Positions 8,387-20,049 are shown, numbered from the stretch's first letter. The stretch is DNA of 64,000 nucleotides from Rhodocyclaceae bacterium (GCA_006218025.1 VBWA01000042.1:1-64000); one strand, 5' to 3'. A program made the numbers and translations. The notes: a model not told the origin generated them from the sequence alone.

Positions 8387-8413
8387 ATGTGGCTAACAGC
8401 TGCTTACATTTCG
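8377..8413. promoter_or_regulatory. Perfect 10-bp inverted repeat over the ugpQ stop
   Basis: CGAAATGTAA (8377-8386) and TTACATTTCG (8404-8413) are exact reverse complements separated by 17 nt. There is no T-run, so it resembles an operator or a processing hairpin more than an intrinsic terminator. It lies about 75 nt upstream of the next gene. Confidence 0.45.
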
Positions 8414-8487
8414 ATTGTCAGCGCCAGTGAGCCGCTGGCGTTATTCTGCGCATGGGGCTGTCCCATTCCAAACACGAGGAGCACTAC

Positions 8488-8847
8488 ATGAAACGCACAT
8501 CCAGTCTGCTGGTCGCTGTTCTTGCCGCCTTCGCTCTGCCGGCCCTGGCGCAAACCAATACACCCAATGTCGATCAGCGCCAGGCCAACCAGCAACAACG
8601 CATCGATCAGGGCGTCAAGTCGGGTGAGCTGACCGCGAGGGAAGCAGCCCGTCTGGAAAAAGGCCAGGAGCGCGTCCAGAAGATGGAAGACAAGGCGAAG
8701 GCCGACGGGGTCGTGACGAAAAAGGAACGCACCCGCCTGCAGCAAGCCGAAAACGTGCAAAGTCGGCATATAGCTGCTCAAAAGCATGACCGTCAGCAAG
8801 ATCGCAATCACGACGGCAAGAAGGATCGTCCGGCCAGGAACAAGTAA
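8488..8847 (+). CDS. Small secreted, highly charged protein
   Basis: A 119-residue exported protein with a clear signal peptide ([22 protein letters not shown]) and a mature part rich in Gln, Arg, Lys and Asp ([40 protein letters not shown]). It resembles a family of uncharacterised periplasmic proteins in Betaproteobacteria. The end ([20 protein letters not shown]) has an EF-hand-like DRNHDGKKD pattern, so calcium binding is possible but unproven. The start at 8488 has GAGGAGC 6 nt upstream; an in-frame ATG at 8452 is rejected because it would destroy the signal peptide. Confidence 0.75.
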   Translation: MKRTSSLLVAVLAAFALPALAQTNTPNVDQRQANQQQRIDQGVKSGELTAREAARLEKGQERVQKMEDKAKADGVVTKKERTRLQQAENVQSRHIAAQKHDRQQDRNHDGKKDRPARNK

Positions 8848-8867
8848 GCCTGCCGAGCACCATCCGG

Positions 8868-8889
8868 GCCCGCCTGCGCGCGGGCTTTT
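8868..8889 (+). terminator. Intrinsic terminator
   Basis: A GCCCGC / GCGGGC stem with a 6-nt loop, followed by TTTT, located after the small secreted protein gene. Confidence 0.75.
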
Positions 8890-8989
8890 CCGTGTCCGCA
8901 GCGTCCGGCCGCGGACGCTATCCTCTGGCGGGATTGCGTCCCGTTCGCGTAAAATCAGGCCTTTCGCGTACCGGCCTGCGTTCCCTGCC

Positions 8990-11626
<2,637 letters not shown>

Positions 11627-11627
11627 A

Positions 11628-11651
11628 AGAGTCGGCGCCGGCGGAACGGCG
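11628..11651 (+). repeat. Dispersed repeat, copy b (after alaS)
   Basis: AGAGTCGGCGCCGGCG then GAACGGCG, 1 nt after the alaS stop, in the gap between the convergent alaS and phosphohexomutase genes. Confidence 0.7.
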
Positions 11652-11656
11652 CCGTT

Positions 11657-13078
11657 TCAGAAGCCGGTATCTATGCCCGGCCAGACAGCGGTCAGCGCTG
11701 CCTTGAATTCGTTCTTGATGCGTTCAAGGGCCTCCGTGCTGTCGCCTTCGAAGCGCAGCACCACGACTGGCGTGGTATTCGAGGCGCGCGCCAGGCCGAA
11801 GCCGTCGGCATACTCGGCGCGCACGCCGTCTATCGTGATCAGTTCGCGCGCACCGGGCAACATCTTGCGGCCACCCTGCTGCAGTTTCGCCACCAGCGCA
11901 TGGGGCTCGCCTTCATTCATCTTGATGTTGAGTTCCGGCGTCGAGATGGCGTTGGGCAGATGCTTCAGCGGCCAGTTGGAATCTTTCCAGCGCGAGACGA
12001 TTTCGAGCAGGCGGGCGCCGGTATAGAGCGCATCGTCGAAGCCGAACCAGCGTTCCTTGAAGAACATGTGGCCGCTCATTTCGCCGGCCAGGGGCGCCCC
12101 GGTCTCCTTCAGCTTGGTCTTGATCAGGGCGTGGCCGGTATTCCACATCAGCGGCCGGCCGCCCTGATGGCGAATCGATTCGGCCACCCAGCGCGAGCAT
12201 TTCACGTCATAGATGATCTGGGCGCCGGGGTTGCGGGTCAGCACGTCGGCGGCGAAGAGCATCAGTTGGCGGTCGGGGAAAATGATCTCGCCATCCCGGG
12301 TGACGACGCCGAGCCGGTCGCCGTCGCCATCGAAGGCCAGCCCCAGTTCGGCGCCCGTCTCGCGCACGGCGCGCTGCAGATCGACCAGGTTTTCCGGCTT
12401 GGAAGGATCGGGATGGTGATTGGGGAAATTGCCGTCGACTTCGCAAAACAGTTCGATCACCGTGCAGCCCATGCGGCGGAAGAGGTCCGGCGCGACGCTG
12501 CCGGCCACGCCGTTGCCGCAGTCGATGACGATTTTCATCGGCCGCGACAGCTTGACGTCGCCGACGATGCGATCGATATAGGCCTGGCGCACCGTGGCGA
12601 AGCGCACGAAGCCGCGGCCTTCGCAAAAGTTATGCGAAGCGGTATCCCCTGGTGGGACGGCGCTGACCGCATTTTTCTCAATTCGGCGCCGCAGGTCCTG
12701 GATCATTTCGCCGTAAAGCGTCTGACCGCCCAGCACCATCTTCAGCCCGTTGTACTCGGGCGGATTGTGGCTGCCGGTGACCGAGACGCAACTGTCGGCG
12801 CCCAGTTCATGCGCAGCGAAGTAGGTCATCGGGGTCGGCACCCGGCCGATGTCGATGACGTCGACTCCTGTCTGCGTTATGCCGTGGGCCAATGCGCTGG
12901 CGAGCTCGGGGCCGGAGAGGCGGCCGTCGCGGCCGATGACGATCGACTTGACGCCGCGGGCCACGGCTTCAGTGCCGAGCGCGAGTCCGATCTGACCCAC
13001 CGTCTCCGCCGTCAGCGTGGTGCTCACGATGCCGCGAATGTCGTAGGCCTTGAAAATCTCGGGTGCGGGAGTCTGCAT
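11657..13078 (-). CDS. algC: Phosphomannomutase/phosphoglucomutase
   Basis: A 473-residue alpha-D-phosphohexomutase interconverting hexose 1- and 6-phosphates for surface-polysaccharide and LPS precursors. Motifs are the phosphoserine loop SVTGSHNPPEYNGLK, the metal-binding DGDGDR, and the sugar-binding GEMSGHMFF. The start MQTPAPEIFKAYDIRG at 13078 gives the family's FKAYDIRG N-terminus; no convincing Shine-Dalgarno is visible. The symbol follows the bifunctional Pseudomonas enzyme, and PMM versus PGM preference cannot be settled from sequence. It converges on alaS. Confidence 0.92.
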   Translation of the reverse strand: MQTPAPEIFKAYDIRGIVSTTLTAETVGQIGLALGTEAVARGVKSIVIGRDGRLSGPELASALAHGITQTGVDVIDIGRVPTPMTYFAAHELGADSCVSVTGSHNPPEYNGLKMVLGGQTLYGEMIQDLRRRIEKNAVSAVPPGDTASHNFCEGRGFVRFATVRQAYIDRIVGDVKLSRPMKIVIDCGNGVAGSVAPDLFRRMGCTVIELFCEVDGNFPNHHPDPSKPENLVDLQRAVRETGAELGLAFDGDGDRLGVVTRDGEIIFPDRQLMLFAADVLTRNPGAQIIYDVKCSRWVAESIRHQGGRPLMWNTGHALIKTKLKETGAPLAGEMSGHMFFKERWFGFDDALYTGARLLEIVSRWKDSNWPLKHLPNAISTPELNIKMNEGEPHALVAKLQQGGRKMLPGARELITIDGVRAEYADGFGLARASNTTPVVVLRFEGDSTEALERIKNEFKAALTAVWPGIDTGF

Positions 13079-13110
13079 GGCGTGAGTAGGAGAAGTTTTT
13101 CTTGCGGCGA

Positions 13111-14088
13111 TTATCGCACGCTGCAAGAGGCCGGCAGATGCGCGCCGAAGTGGGCGAGCAGGCGCTGCGGCAGCCAGTCGATGCGGCCGGGCAGGGTGCC
13201 GTGCACGAAACCGACATGGCCGCCGTGATGAAGCACTTCGAGCCTCACCGCATCCGGCAATCGGTCAGGTCGCGGCAACGCCTGTTGCGGGAGGAACGGG
13301 TCGTTCGCCGCGTGCAGCAGCAGCGTCGGGGTTCGCACCGCGCCCAGCAGCGGGCCGGCGCTGCTTCTCGCGTAATAGTCGTCCGCGCCAAGAAAGCCGT
13401 GCAGCGGCGCGGTGACGGCATCGTCGAAATCGCGCAGGGTGCGTGCGGCCCGTGCGCGCCGGACGTCGATGTGGCCGGGGAAGCGGCGGTCCTTGGTCAA
13501 TGCCGCCGGAATCAGCGTGCGCAGAAAATGGCGCGCATAGACGAGATTGAAGCCGGAGGAGAGCGCCATGTTGGCGGCGGCCAGATCCAGCGGCGCACTT
13601 ACGGCCGCTGCCGCGTCGATCACGCCGCACGCGAGATCGCCTTGTTCCGCCAGCCACTTCAGCAGGGCATTGCCGCCGAGCGAAACGCCGGCCGCGAACA
13701 GCACCGGATGGCCGCGCGCCTGCAGGCGGCGCAGCACCCAGTCGATCTCTTGCGAGTCGCCCGAATGATAGGCGCGCGGCAGGCGGTTCGGCTCGCCCGA
13801 GCAGCCGCGAAAATTCATCACCACGCCATGCCAGCCGCGGCGTTCGACCGCATGCATCAGGCGCCGTGCGTAGTGGCTGCGCGAACTGCCTTCGAGGCCA
13901 TGGAACAGCACCACGCAAGGCGCGCCGGGCTTGCCGTCGATCCAGTCGAGATCGATGAAGTCGCCGTCGGGAGTGTCCCAGCGCTCTCGCCGGTAGCGGG
14001 GCAGCGGCCCCTTGATCAGCAGCGGCCAGATGGTCTGCGCATGGGCGCCGGGCAGCCAGCGCGGCGCAAGGTAGTGCTGCGCGGTCAC
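13111..14088 (-). CDS. YheT-type alpha/beta hydrolase
   Basis: A 325-residue cytosolic alpha/beta-hydrolase of the YheT/ABHD1-3 type, which contains esterases with poorly known substrates. The N-terminus has the family signature (GAHAQTIWPLLIKGPLP), the oxyanion region is LFHGLEGSSRSHYARRLM, and the nucleophile elbow is GVSLGGNALLKWL (Ser in GVSLGG); the likely Asp and His are in HAANDPFLP and HHGGHVGF. The start is a GTG 9 nt before the end of the upstream NTF2-like gene, implying coupling. It is followed by the phosphohexomutase. Confidence 0.85.
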   Translation of the reverse strand: MTAQHYLAPRWLPGAHAQTIWPLLIKGPLPRYRRERWDTPDGDFIDLDWIDGKPGAPCVVLFHGLEGSSRSHYARRLMHAVERRGWHGVVMNFRGCSGEPNRLPRAYHSGDSQEIDWVLRRLQARGHPVLFAAGVSLGGNALLKWLAEQGDLACGVIDAAAAVSAPLDLAAANMALSSGFNLVYARHFLRTLIPAALTKDRRFPGHIDVRRARAARTLRDFDDAVTAPLHGFLGADDYYARSSAGPLLGAVRTPTLLLHAANDPFLPQQALPRPDRLPDAVRLEVLHHGGHVGFVHGTLPGRIDWLPQRLLAHFGAHLPASCSVR

Positions 14089-14096
14089 CGGTCGCC

Positions 14097-14522
14097 TCAG
14101 TGCAGGGTTCGCGGCGCCTCGCCGATGCTGTTGGGCGGTACCGGCGAGGCGTGGTGGGCGACCATGCGCCAGCCGAGGGCACCGCGCACATAGACGTTGG
14201 TGGCGGCCACCGGCGCGCTCAATTTCTCGTCGTCGAGGGTGGCGAAGTGTTCCAGAACGGTGCTGACCATGGCGAAGGGCGTCGTCACCGCGGTCTGCTG
14301 CGACACGCGTATCTTGAGCCTCCGGCCGTTGGCAAAGATACGCTGCCAGGCTTCACGAATCATCGTGTAGCCGACCAGGCGCCCGCCGCCGGGCTGGACG
14401 CAGACCACTTCTTCGTCCTCGGCCCAGACAGTCATCATGGCGTCGAGGTCGCATTGTTCGAGCGCCTCGTAAAAGGCGGCCTCGACGTCCTGCGGGCTGG
14501 CGAAGATCTTCTGGCTGGGCAT
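14097..14522 (-). CDS. NTF2/SnoaL-like protein
   Basis: A 141-residue single-domain protein of the NTF2-like superfamily (cone-shaped alpha+beta fold used in small enzymes and ligand-binding proteins). It begins MPSQKIFASPQDVEAAFYEA; core strands such as MMTVWAEDEEVVCVQPGG and WRMVAHHASP match the DUF4440/SnoaL pattern. Its substrate is unknown. The start at 14522 lies 2 nt after the waaF stop, so it is cotranscribed with waaF and with the hydrolase downstream. Confidence 0.8.
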   Translation of the reverse strand: MPSQKIFASPQDVEAAFYEALEQCDLDAMMTVWAEDEEVVCVQPGGGRLVGYTMIREAWQRIFANGRRLKIRVSQQTAVTTPFAMVSTVLEHFATLDDEKLSAPVAATNVYVRGALGWRMVAHHASPVPPNSIGEAPRTLH

Positions 14523-14524
14523 GG

Positions 14525-15523
14525 TCAGGCCTGGAACTGCGCGGCGATGGTCGTCGCCACCTGCGGCGGCGTGATTCCACTCATGCAGTCGAAATGTCCC
14601 AGCGGACATTCGCGCTTGAAGCATGGGCTGCAGGGCAGGTTTCTCGAAACGATTTTCGCAGCCGGCGACAGCGGCGGCGTGTAGGCCGGGGAGGACGAAC
14701 CGTAGAGCGCCACCAGCGGCCGCTCGAGCGCGGCGGCGACGTGCATCAGGCCGGAGTCGTTGCTGACTACACACCGCGCGGAAGCGATCAGGTCGATGGC
14801 CTGCTCCAGTGTGCTGCGGCCGCACAGATTGAGCGCCGCTCCTTGCGCCGCTGCGGCAATTTCATCGCCCACGGCGGCATCCTTGGCCGAGCCGATCAGC
14901 CAGACCGGGTTCTGCGGCGTCGCGACGAGTCGCGCCAGCGCCGCGAAATGCTGCGCCGGCCAGCGCTTGGCCGGGCCGTATTCGGCGCCGGGGCAGAAGA
15001 TCACCGGCGCGGCATCGAGCGGAAGATCCAAGGCCGAACGCACGGCCCACTGCTGTTCGCCGGTGGAGGTCAGGTGCGGCAGCGGCAAGCTTGCGGGCAG
15101 CGGACCGGCCAGCGCGGCATAGCGCTGCACCAGTTGCGGATGCGCGGCGACGTCGAGCCGGTGGCGCTCGTTCAACAAGAGGTAGCGGCTCTCGCCCTGG
15201 TAGCCGATGCGCCGCGGAATGCGGGCGAAGAAGGGAATCAGTGCCGACTTCCATGAGTTGGGCAGGACATAGGCCTGCTGAAAGTCGGCGCCGGCGAGAC
15301 GGCGACCGAGGGCGCGGCGCGCGGCAAAACCGAATTCGCCGTGACGGAAGGGATTGGCGATGACCGCATCGACCTCGGCCATGCGCGCCAGGAGCGGCGC
15401 CGACCAGTCCGGCGCCAGCACCTCGATGCGGGCGTCCGGAGTATTGCGCTTGAGCAGCGCGAGCAGCGGCTGGGCGAGGATCGTGTCGCCGATCCAGGAC
15501 GGAGCGACGACGAGGATATTCAC
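14525..15523 (-). CDS. waaF: ADP-heptose:LPS heptosyltransferase II
   Basis: A GT-9 family glycosyltransferase of 332 residues adding the second heptose of the LPS inner core at the inner membrane. It begins (GTG start) MNILVVAPSWIGDTILAQPL, the hallmark WaaF N-terminus, and ends with GEQQW..., VIFCPGAEYGPAKRWP and SNDSGLMHVAAALERPLVALYG typical of the nucleotide-sugar domain. Copy c of the dispersed repeat lies inside it (15281-15305). It heads a run with the NTF2-like and hydrolase genes. Confidence 0.93.
   Translation of the reverse strand: MNILVVAPSWIGDTILAQPLLALLKRNTPDARIEVLAPDWSAPLLARMAEVDAVIANPFRHGEFGFAARRALGRRLAGADFQQAYVLPNSWKSALIPFFARIPRRIGYQGESRYLLLNERHRLDVAAHPQLVQRYAALAGPLPASLPLPHLTSTGEQQWAVRSALDLPLDAAPVIFCPGAEYGPAKRWPAQHFAALARLVATPQNPVWLIGSAKDAAVGDEIAAAAQGAALNLCGRSTLEQAIDLIASARCVVSNDSGLMHVAAALERPLVALYGSSSPAYTPPLSPAAKIVSRNLPCSPCFKRECPLGHFDCMSGITPPQVATTIAAQFQA
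15281..15305 (+). repeat. Dispersed repeat, copy c (in waaF)
   Basis: On the plus strand AAAGTCGGCGCCGGCG then AGACGGCGA; it lies antisense within waaF. Confidence 0.7.
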
Positions 15524-15556
15524 GTCAGAAGTGGAACTCAGAACTTGCGGCGAAAC

Positions 15557-15763
15557 TCAATGATGACCCTTGGGGCGCTCGCCTTCGAAGCGATACACCG
15601 TGCCGCAGTAGGGGCAGGCGGCCTCGCCCGTGGGGCTCTTCAATACGTCGATGAAGACGCGCGGATGGCGGGCCCACAACGGGGCATCGGGACGCGGGCA
15701 GGCCAGCGGCAGGTCGTGGGCCGTGACGGCAACCTGGCGCTGGGTTTCGTCGAGAGTTGTCAT
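15557..15763 (-). CDS. Zinc-finger domain protein (zf-CHCC type)
   Basis: A 68-residue protein ending with ACPYCGTVYRFEGERPKGHH. The spaced His (ARHPRVFI), the CPYCGTVY pair and the C-terminal His residues fit the zf-CHCC domain also found in mitochondrial NDUFS6. Its bacterial role is unclear; relatives usually sit, as here, between ilvE and LPS heptosyltransferase genes. It starts at 15763, 18 nt after ilvE, in an apparent ilvE-zf-waaF operon. Confidence 0.8.
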   Translation of the reverse strand: MTTLDETQRQVAVTAHDLPLACPRPDAPLWARHPRVFIDVLKSPTGEAACPYCGTVYRFEGERPKGHH

Positions 15764-15781
15764 GGCGTTCCTCAAACGTGG

Positions 15782-16702
15782 TTAGACGGGACTGAGCCAG
15801 TCGGCGTGGGCGGGCACTTTGCCATTGACCACGTCGAAGAACAGGCTCTGGATCTTGGCCGTGATCGGGCCGCGGCTGCCGGCGCCGATGGTGCGGTTGT
15901 CGAGTTCGCGGATCGGCGTCACTTCCGCTGCGGTGCCGGTGAAGAAGGCTTCGTCGGCGATGTAGATGTCGTCGCGCGTGAGGCGCTTGGCAATGACTTT
16001 GTAGCCGAGTTCCGCGGCCAGGGTGATGACCGTGTTGCGGGTGATGCCCATCAGCGCCGAGGCGATTTCGGGTTCGTAGATCACGCCATCCTTGACCACG
16101 AACAGGTTCTCGCCCGCGCCTTCGGCGACGAAGCCGTCCACGTCGAGCAACAGGGCCTCGTCGTAGCCGTCTTCGGTGGCTTCCATGTTGGCCAGGATCG
16201 AGTTGGCATAGGTGCCGGAGAATTTGGCGCGCGCCATGTTCACGTTGACATGGTGCCGCGAATAGCTCGATGTCTTGACGCGGATGCCCTTTTCCATGCC
16301 TTCCTCGCCGAGGTAGGCGCCCCACGGCCACGCGGCAACCGAGACATGCGTCGCCGCACCGCGCGGGCTGACGCCCATCTTTTCCGAACCGTAGAAGGCA
16401 ATCGGCCGCAGGTAGCAGGATTCGAGCTTGTTGGCGCGCACCGTTTCCTTGTGCGCCTCCATCACGGTTGCCTTGTCGTAGGGCATCGGCATGCGGTAGA
16501 TATGCGCCGAGGCGAAGAGCCGGTCGGTGTGTTCCTTGAGGCGGAAGATTGCCGTGCCGGAGACGGTCTTGTAGGCGCGCAGGCCCTCGAACACGGCGAG
16601 GCCGTAGTGCAGCGAGTGGGTCAGCACATGGGTGGTGGCATCGCGCCAGGGCACGAGCTTGCCGTCGTACCAGATGAAGCCGTCACGGTCGGCCATGGAC
16701 AT
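15782..16702 (-). CDS. ilvE: Branched-chain amino acid aminotransferase
   Basis: A 306-residue class IV PLP aminotransferase doing the last step of Ile, Leu and Val synthesis. It begins MSMADRDGFIWYDGKLVPW and shows THSLHYGLAVFEGLRAY, the PLP-lysine region (ARAKFSGTYANSILANMEA), and EGAGENLFVVKDGVIYEP. The ATG at 16702 has GGAGA 9 nt upstream. It is divergent from nudJ with a 63-nt gap and heads the ilvE-zf-waaF run. Confidence 0.95.
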   Translation of the reverse strand: MSMADRDGFIWYDGKLVPWRDATTHVLTHSLHYGLAVFEGLRAYKTVSGTAIFRLKEHTDRLFASAHIYRMPMPYDKATVMEAHKETVRANKLESCYLRPIAFYGSEKMGVSPRGAATHVSVAAWPWGAYLGEEGMEKGIRVKTSSYSRHHVNVNMARAKFSGTYANSILANMEATEDGYDEALLLDVDGFVAEGAGENLFVVKDGVIYEPEIASALMGITRNTVITLAAELGYKVIAKRLTRDDIYIADEAFFTGTAAEVTPIRELDNRTIGAGSRGPITAKIQSLFFDVVNGKVPAHADWLSPV

Positions 16703-16765
16703 GGTGGGTCTCCAGCATTGCGTTAGTTGAAGCCGTGATTTTAGCAGGGGCGCTAAAATGCGCGG

Positions 16766-17218
16766 ATGAATCGTATCTGGAAGCCCAATGTCACTGTCGC
16801 CGCGCTGATCGAACGCGAGGGCCGCTTCCTGCTGGTCGAGGAAGAAACCGACGACGGCCTGCGCTTCAACCAGCCCGCCGGCCACCTCGACGAAGGCGAG
16901 TCCCTGGTCGCCGCCTGTGCGCGCGAAGCCCTGGAAGAGACCGCCTGGAGTTTTACGCCGACGGCCCTGGTCGGCGTTTATCAATGGCCGCGGCCGCAGC
17001 GCGACATCACCTATCTGCGCTTTGCCTTTTCGGGCGAACTGGGCGCGCACGAGGAGGGCCGCGTGCTCGATGACGGCATCCTGCGCGCGGTGTGGATGAC
17101 GCCCGACGAGATCCGCGCCACCGCGGATCGTCATCGCAGCCCGCTGGTCTGGCAATGCGTGAGCGATTGCCTGGCCGGCCGGCGTTATCCCCTCGAGCTT
17201 GTCCGGTATTACGAGTGA
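16766..17218 (+). CDS. nudJ: Nudix hydrolase, NudJ-type phosphatase
   Basis: A 150-residue Nudix enzyme; E. coli NudJ hydrolyses thiamine pyrophosphates and nucleoside di-/triphosphates. The Nudix box reads [20 protein letters not shown], with the RE and EE catalytic positions present; the final box glycine is Ala. It lies directly before mnmA with a 5-nt gap, the same pairing as in E. coli, which supports the assignment. Confidence 0.88.
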   Translation: MNRIWKPNVTVAALIEREGRFLLVEEETDDGLRFNQPAGHLDEGESLVAACAREALEETAWSFTPTALVGVYQWPRPQRDITYLRFAFSGELGAHEEGRVLDDGILRAVWMTPDEIRATADRHRSPLVWQCVSDCLAGRRYPLELVRYYE

Positions 17219-17223
17219 CCGCT

Positions 17224-18324
17224 ATGTCCAAGGGAAAAATCATTGTTGGGCTGTCGGGCGGCGTTGATTCGTCGGTAGCGGCGCTGCTGCTCAAGCGCGA
17301 GGGCTACGAGGTGGTCGGCCTGTTCATGAAGAACTGGGAGGGCGACGATAACGACGAATACTGCTCCTCGCGCCAGGATCTGGTGGACGCCGCCGCCGCG
17401 GCCGATGTGATCGGCATCGAGTTCGAGGCCGTCAATTTCTCCGCTGAATACCGGGAACGCGTGTTCGCCGATTTCCTGCGCGAATATCAGGCCGGCCGCA
17501 CGCCGAATCCCGATGTGTTGTGCAATTCGGAAATCAAGTTCAAGGCCTTTCTCGATCACGCGCTGGCGCTCGGAGCCGAGAAGATCGCCACCGGGCATTA
17601 TGCGCAGGTTCGCGAATTTCTCGGCGAATGGCAGTTGCTCAAGGCCGAAGACGGCACCAAGGATCAGAGTTATTTCCTGCACCGGCTGAATCAGGCGCAG
17701 CTGGCGAAGACGCTGTTTCCGGTCGGTCAGCTGTACAAGCGCGATGTGCGGCGCATCGCCGCGGAGGCGGGTTTGCCGAACCATGCGCGCAAGGATTCGA
17801 CCGGCATCTGCTTCATCGGCGAACGGCCCTTCCGCGAATTCCTGGCGCGCTACCTGCCGAAACAGCCCGGCGAAATTCGCGTGCTCGGCACCGATCGCAC
17901 GGTCGGTCGTCACGAAGGCCTGATGTACTACACGCTCGGACAGCGCGAGGGGCTGGGCATCGGCGGCGTCAAGGGCGCGCCGGAGGAACCGTGGTTCGTC
18001 GCCGGCAAGGACATGGAACAGAACATCCTTTGGGTTGTGCAGGGCCACGAGCATCCCGCCCTGCTCTCGGGCAGCCTCGTGGCGAAGGATCTTTCCTGGG
18101 TTTCCGGACGTGCGCCGCATACGCACTGGGTGTACGCGGCGAAGACGCGCTATCGTCAGCCGGATGCCGCGTGCGAGGTCGAGCGCGTTTCAGCAGACGA
18201 ATGCGAAGTTGTCTTTGCTGCGCCGCAATGGGCGGTGACGCCCGGACAATCGCTGGTGCTCTACGAATCGCGGGTGTGTCTCGGCGGCGGCATCATTGCA
18301 ACACATCAGGCGCCAGGCGAATGA
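17224..18324 (+). CDS. mnmA: tRNA-uridine 2-sulfurtransferase
   Basis: MnmA puts sulfur at C2 of U34 in tRNA-Lys, -Glu and -Gln. The 366-residue protein has the PP-loop [15 protein letters not shown], the catalytic cysteine region [12 protein letters not shown], the second catalytic cysteine in [13 protein letters not shown], and C-terminal beta-domains. The ATG at 17224 gives [13 protein letters not shown]. It is cotranscribed with nudJ. Confidence 0.96.
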   Translation: MSKGKIIVGLSGGVDSSVAALLLKREGYEVVGLFMKNWEGDDNDEYCSSRQDLVDAAAAADVIGIEFEAVNFSAEYRERVFADFLREYQAGRTPNPDVLCNSEIKFKAFLDHALALGAEKIATGHYAQVREFLGEWQLLKAEDGTKDQSYFLHRLNQAQLAKTLFPVGQLYKRDVRRIAAEAGLPNHARKDSTGICFIGERPFREFLARYLPKQPGEIRVLGTDRTVGRHEGLMYYTLGQREGLGIGGVKGAPEEPWFVAGKDMEQNILWVVQGHEHPALLSGSLVAKDLSWVSGRAPHTHWVYAAKTRYRQPDAACEVERVSADECEVVFAAPQWAVTPGQSLVLYESRVCLGGGIIATHQAPGE

Positions 18325-18341
18325 AACCGTGCATAAAGTCC

Positions 18342-18372
18342 TTGCACAAGCAACGGGGAACGGGTTTAGAAT
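18342..18372 (+). promoter_or_regulatory. Likely sigma-70 promoter of the HU gene
   Basis: TTGCAC (18342-18347) and TTTAGA/TAGAAT (18365-18372) fit a -35/-10 pair with 17-19 nt spacing. A Shine-Dalgarno GGAGGA follows at 18403. Confidence 0.5.
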
Positions 18373-18419
18373 CTTTTTTGGGCGGGATGCCCTCAAAATT
18401 ACCGGAGGAATTTTAAGTT

Positions 18420-18710
18420 ATGAATAAAGCTGAACTGATTGAAATCGCCGCCAAGGAAGCCGACATAAGCAAGGCTGCCGCCGGCAAGGCCCTCGATGGC
18501 ATCATGGCTGCGGTTGTAAAAGCGGTATCCAAAGGGGATAACGTTACTTTGGTGGGTTTTGGCACCTTCAAGTCGGCGAAGCGTGCGGCTCGCACCGGCA
18601 AGAATCCCAAGACCGGCGCGACGATCAAGATCCCGGCGACGACCGTGCCGAAATTCAGCGCAGGCGCGGGCTTCAAGCTGGCGGTCAGCGGCAAGAAGGC
18701 CAAGAAGTAA
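18420..18710 (+). CDS. hupB: DNA-binding protein HU
   Basis: A 96-residue histone-like protein that bends DNA and compacts the nucleoid. It begins MNKAELIEIAAKEADISKAA and has the HU beta-arm region (GFGTFKSAKRAARTGKNPKT), with a lysine-rich tail (SGKKAKK). It has a strong Shine-Dalgarno and its own terminator, so it is probably a single highly expressed unit. HU-beta versus another HU-type paralogue cannot be separated here. Confidence 0.93.
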   Translation: MNKAELIEIAAKEADISKAAAGKALDGIMAAVVKAVSKGDNVTLVGFGTFKSAKRAARTGKNPKTGATIKIPATTVPKFSAGAGFKLAVSGKKAKK

Positions 18711-18729
18711 GCAAGCCAGCGTTCCGCCT

Positions 18730-18760
18730 GAAGGGGCCCGCTTGCGGGCCCTTCTCTTTT
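18730..18760 (+). terminator. Intrinsic terminator of the HU gene
   Basis: A GC stem GGGCCCG / CGGGCCC with flanking GAAGG/CCTTC pairing, then TCTTTT. Confidence 0.85.
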
Positions 18761-18862
18761 GCGCTCCGGACTCCGTCGCTCGTTGCCCGCAGGAAATACC
18801 GGCAGGGTTTTGATTGTCTTTTCAGCCGCCGCTGATTATTCTCTCTGCCAAGGAGATTCAAA

Positions 18863-19207
18863 ATGATCACGACACAAAATCAGGACCATCTGGTCGAGTT
18901 CGCCGTTTTTGGCGAATTTACTCTGGCCGACTTCAAGGAATTCGAGGAGCTGGTCCTTCACGAGATCAAGTTTTCCGGCCCGGTCAATTTGCTGGTCGAC
19001 CTGCGCGACATGGCGGCCTTCACTGTCGATGTGGCATGGGAAGAGATTCGCTTTTCGCGGCAGCACGCGGGTGACTTCAAGCGCATCGCGGTGATCACCG
19101 ACAGCCAGTGGGTGGCTTGGAGCGCGTGGTTGGAGCAGTTGTTCGTCAACGCCGACGTCACGGTGTTTGCCGACGAGGCCGACGCCCGCAGCTGGCTCGC
19201 CGAATGA
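18863..19207 (+). CDS. SpoIIAA-like (STAS-fold) protein
   Basis: A 114-residue cytosolic protein of the SpoIIAA-like family (pattern VEFAVFGEFTLADFKEFEE ... GPVNLLVDLRDM...FTVDVAWEEIRFSR ... RIAVITDSQW). Such proteins are common in Proteobacteria, and their ligand or partner is generally unknown. It has a Shine-Dalgarno (AAGGAG) and overlaps the downstream sulfurtransferase by 4 nt (ATGA), so the two are probably cotranslated. Confidence 0.82.
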   Translation: MITTQNQDHLVEFAVFGEFTLADFKEFEELVLHEIKFSGPVNLLVDLRDMAAFTVDVAWEEIRFSRQHAGDFKRIAVITDSQWVAWSAWLEQLFVNADVTVFADEADARSWLAE

Positions 19208-20049
19208 GAGTGGCCTTGGCTGCTGGGCTCGTCAGTGTCGAAGATCTCGCTGCGCATCCGGAATGGCGGGTCTTCGACTGCAGGCACGACCTGAAGAATA
19301 CGGAATACGGGCGGCAGGCTTATGCCCGCGGCCACATTCCCGGCGCGCTGTTCCTGCATCTCGACGACGATCTCTCGGGGGTCAAGGACGGGCGCAACGG
19401 CCGTCATCCGCTGCCCGAGGCCGACAGCTTTGCGCGACGCATAGCGGCTTGCGGTGTCGACGCGTCTACGCAGGTGGTGGCCTACGACAATGAAGGCGGC
19501 ATTTTCGCGTCGCGCCTGTGGTGGATGTTGCGCTGGCTGGGTCACGAGAAGGTGGCGGTGCTCGATGGCGGCCTGGCCGGCTGGAAGCGCAGCAAACGGA
19601 CTCTGGAAGAGTCTGTGCCCGCGGTGCAGCCGCGTGACTTCACGGCCCGCCCGCAGGACATGGCGGTCGATGTCGGACAGGTCTTGGCCAATCTGCACTC
19701 GGATCGCATGCTGATCCTCGACGCGCGCAGCCCGGAGCGGTTTCGCGGCGAGAACGAGACGCTCGACCCGGTGGGCGGCCACATCCCCGGCGCGGTGAAT
19801 CGTTTCTACTTCGACAACCTCGATGACGACGGGTGCTTCTTCAAACCGGTGGCGGAACTGCGCGCAGAATTCTCTGGGTTGCTCGCCGGACGGTCTCCGC
19901 AACAAGTGGTGCAGCAGTGCGGCTCAGGCGTGACCGCTTGTCATAATCTGCTGGCGATGGAACTGGCCGGCCTCTCCGGCTCGAAGCTCTATCCAGGCTC
20001 GTGGAGCGAGTGGTGCGCCGACCCCTCGCGTCCGGTGGCGCGCGGCTAG
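19204..20049 (+). CDS. sseA: SseA-type sulfurtransferase (tandem rhodanese)
   Basis: A 281-residue protein with an inactive N-terminal rhodanese domain (VFDCRHDL...GHIPGALFLHLD) and an active C-terminal one. The active loop is QQCGSGVTACHN; CGSGVTA is typical of 3-mercaptopyruvate sulfurtransferases, whereas thiosulfate rhodaneses have CRKGVT, so sulfur transfer from 3-mercaptopyruvate is the best guess. It overlaps the previous gene by ATGA. Its stop codon overlaps the convergent queG stop through the palindrome CTAG at 20046-20049. Confidence 0.88.
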   Translation: MRVALAAGLVSVEDLAAHPEWRVFDCRHDLKNTEYGRQAYARGHIPGALFLHLDDDLSGVKDGRNGRHPLPEADSFARRIAACGVDASTQVVAYDNEGGIFASRLWWMLRWLGHEKVAVLDGGLAGWKRSKRTLEESVPAVQPRDFTARPQDMAVDVGQVLANLHSDRMLILDARSPERFRGENETLDPVGGHIPGAVNRFYFDNLDDDGCFFKPVAELRAEFSGLLAGRSPQQVVQQCGSGVTACHNLLAMELAGLSGSKLYPGSWSEWCADPSRPVARG

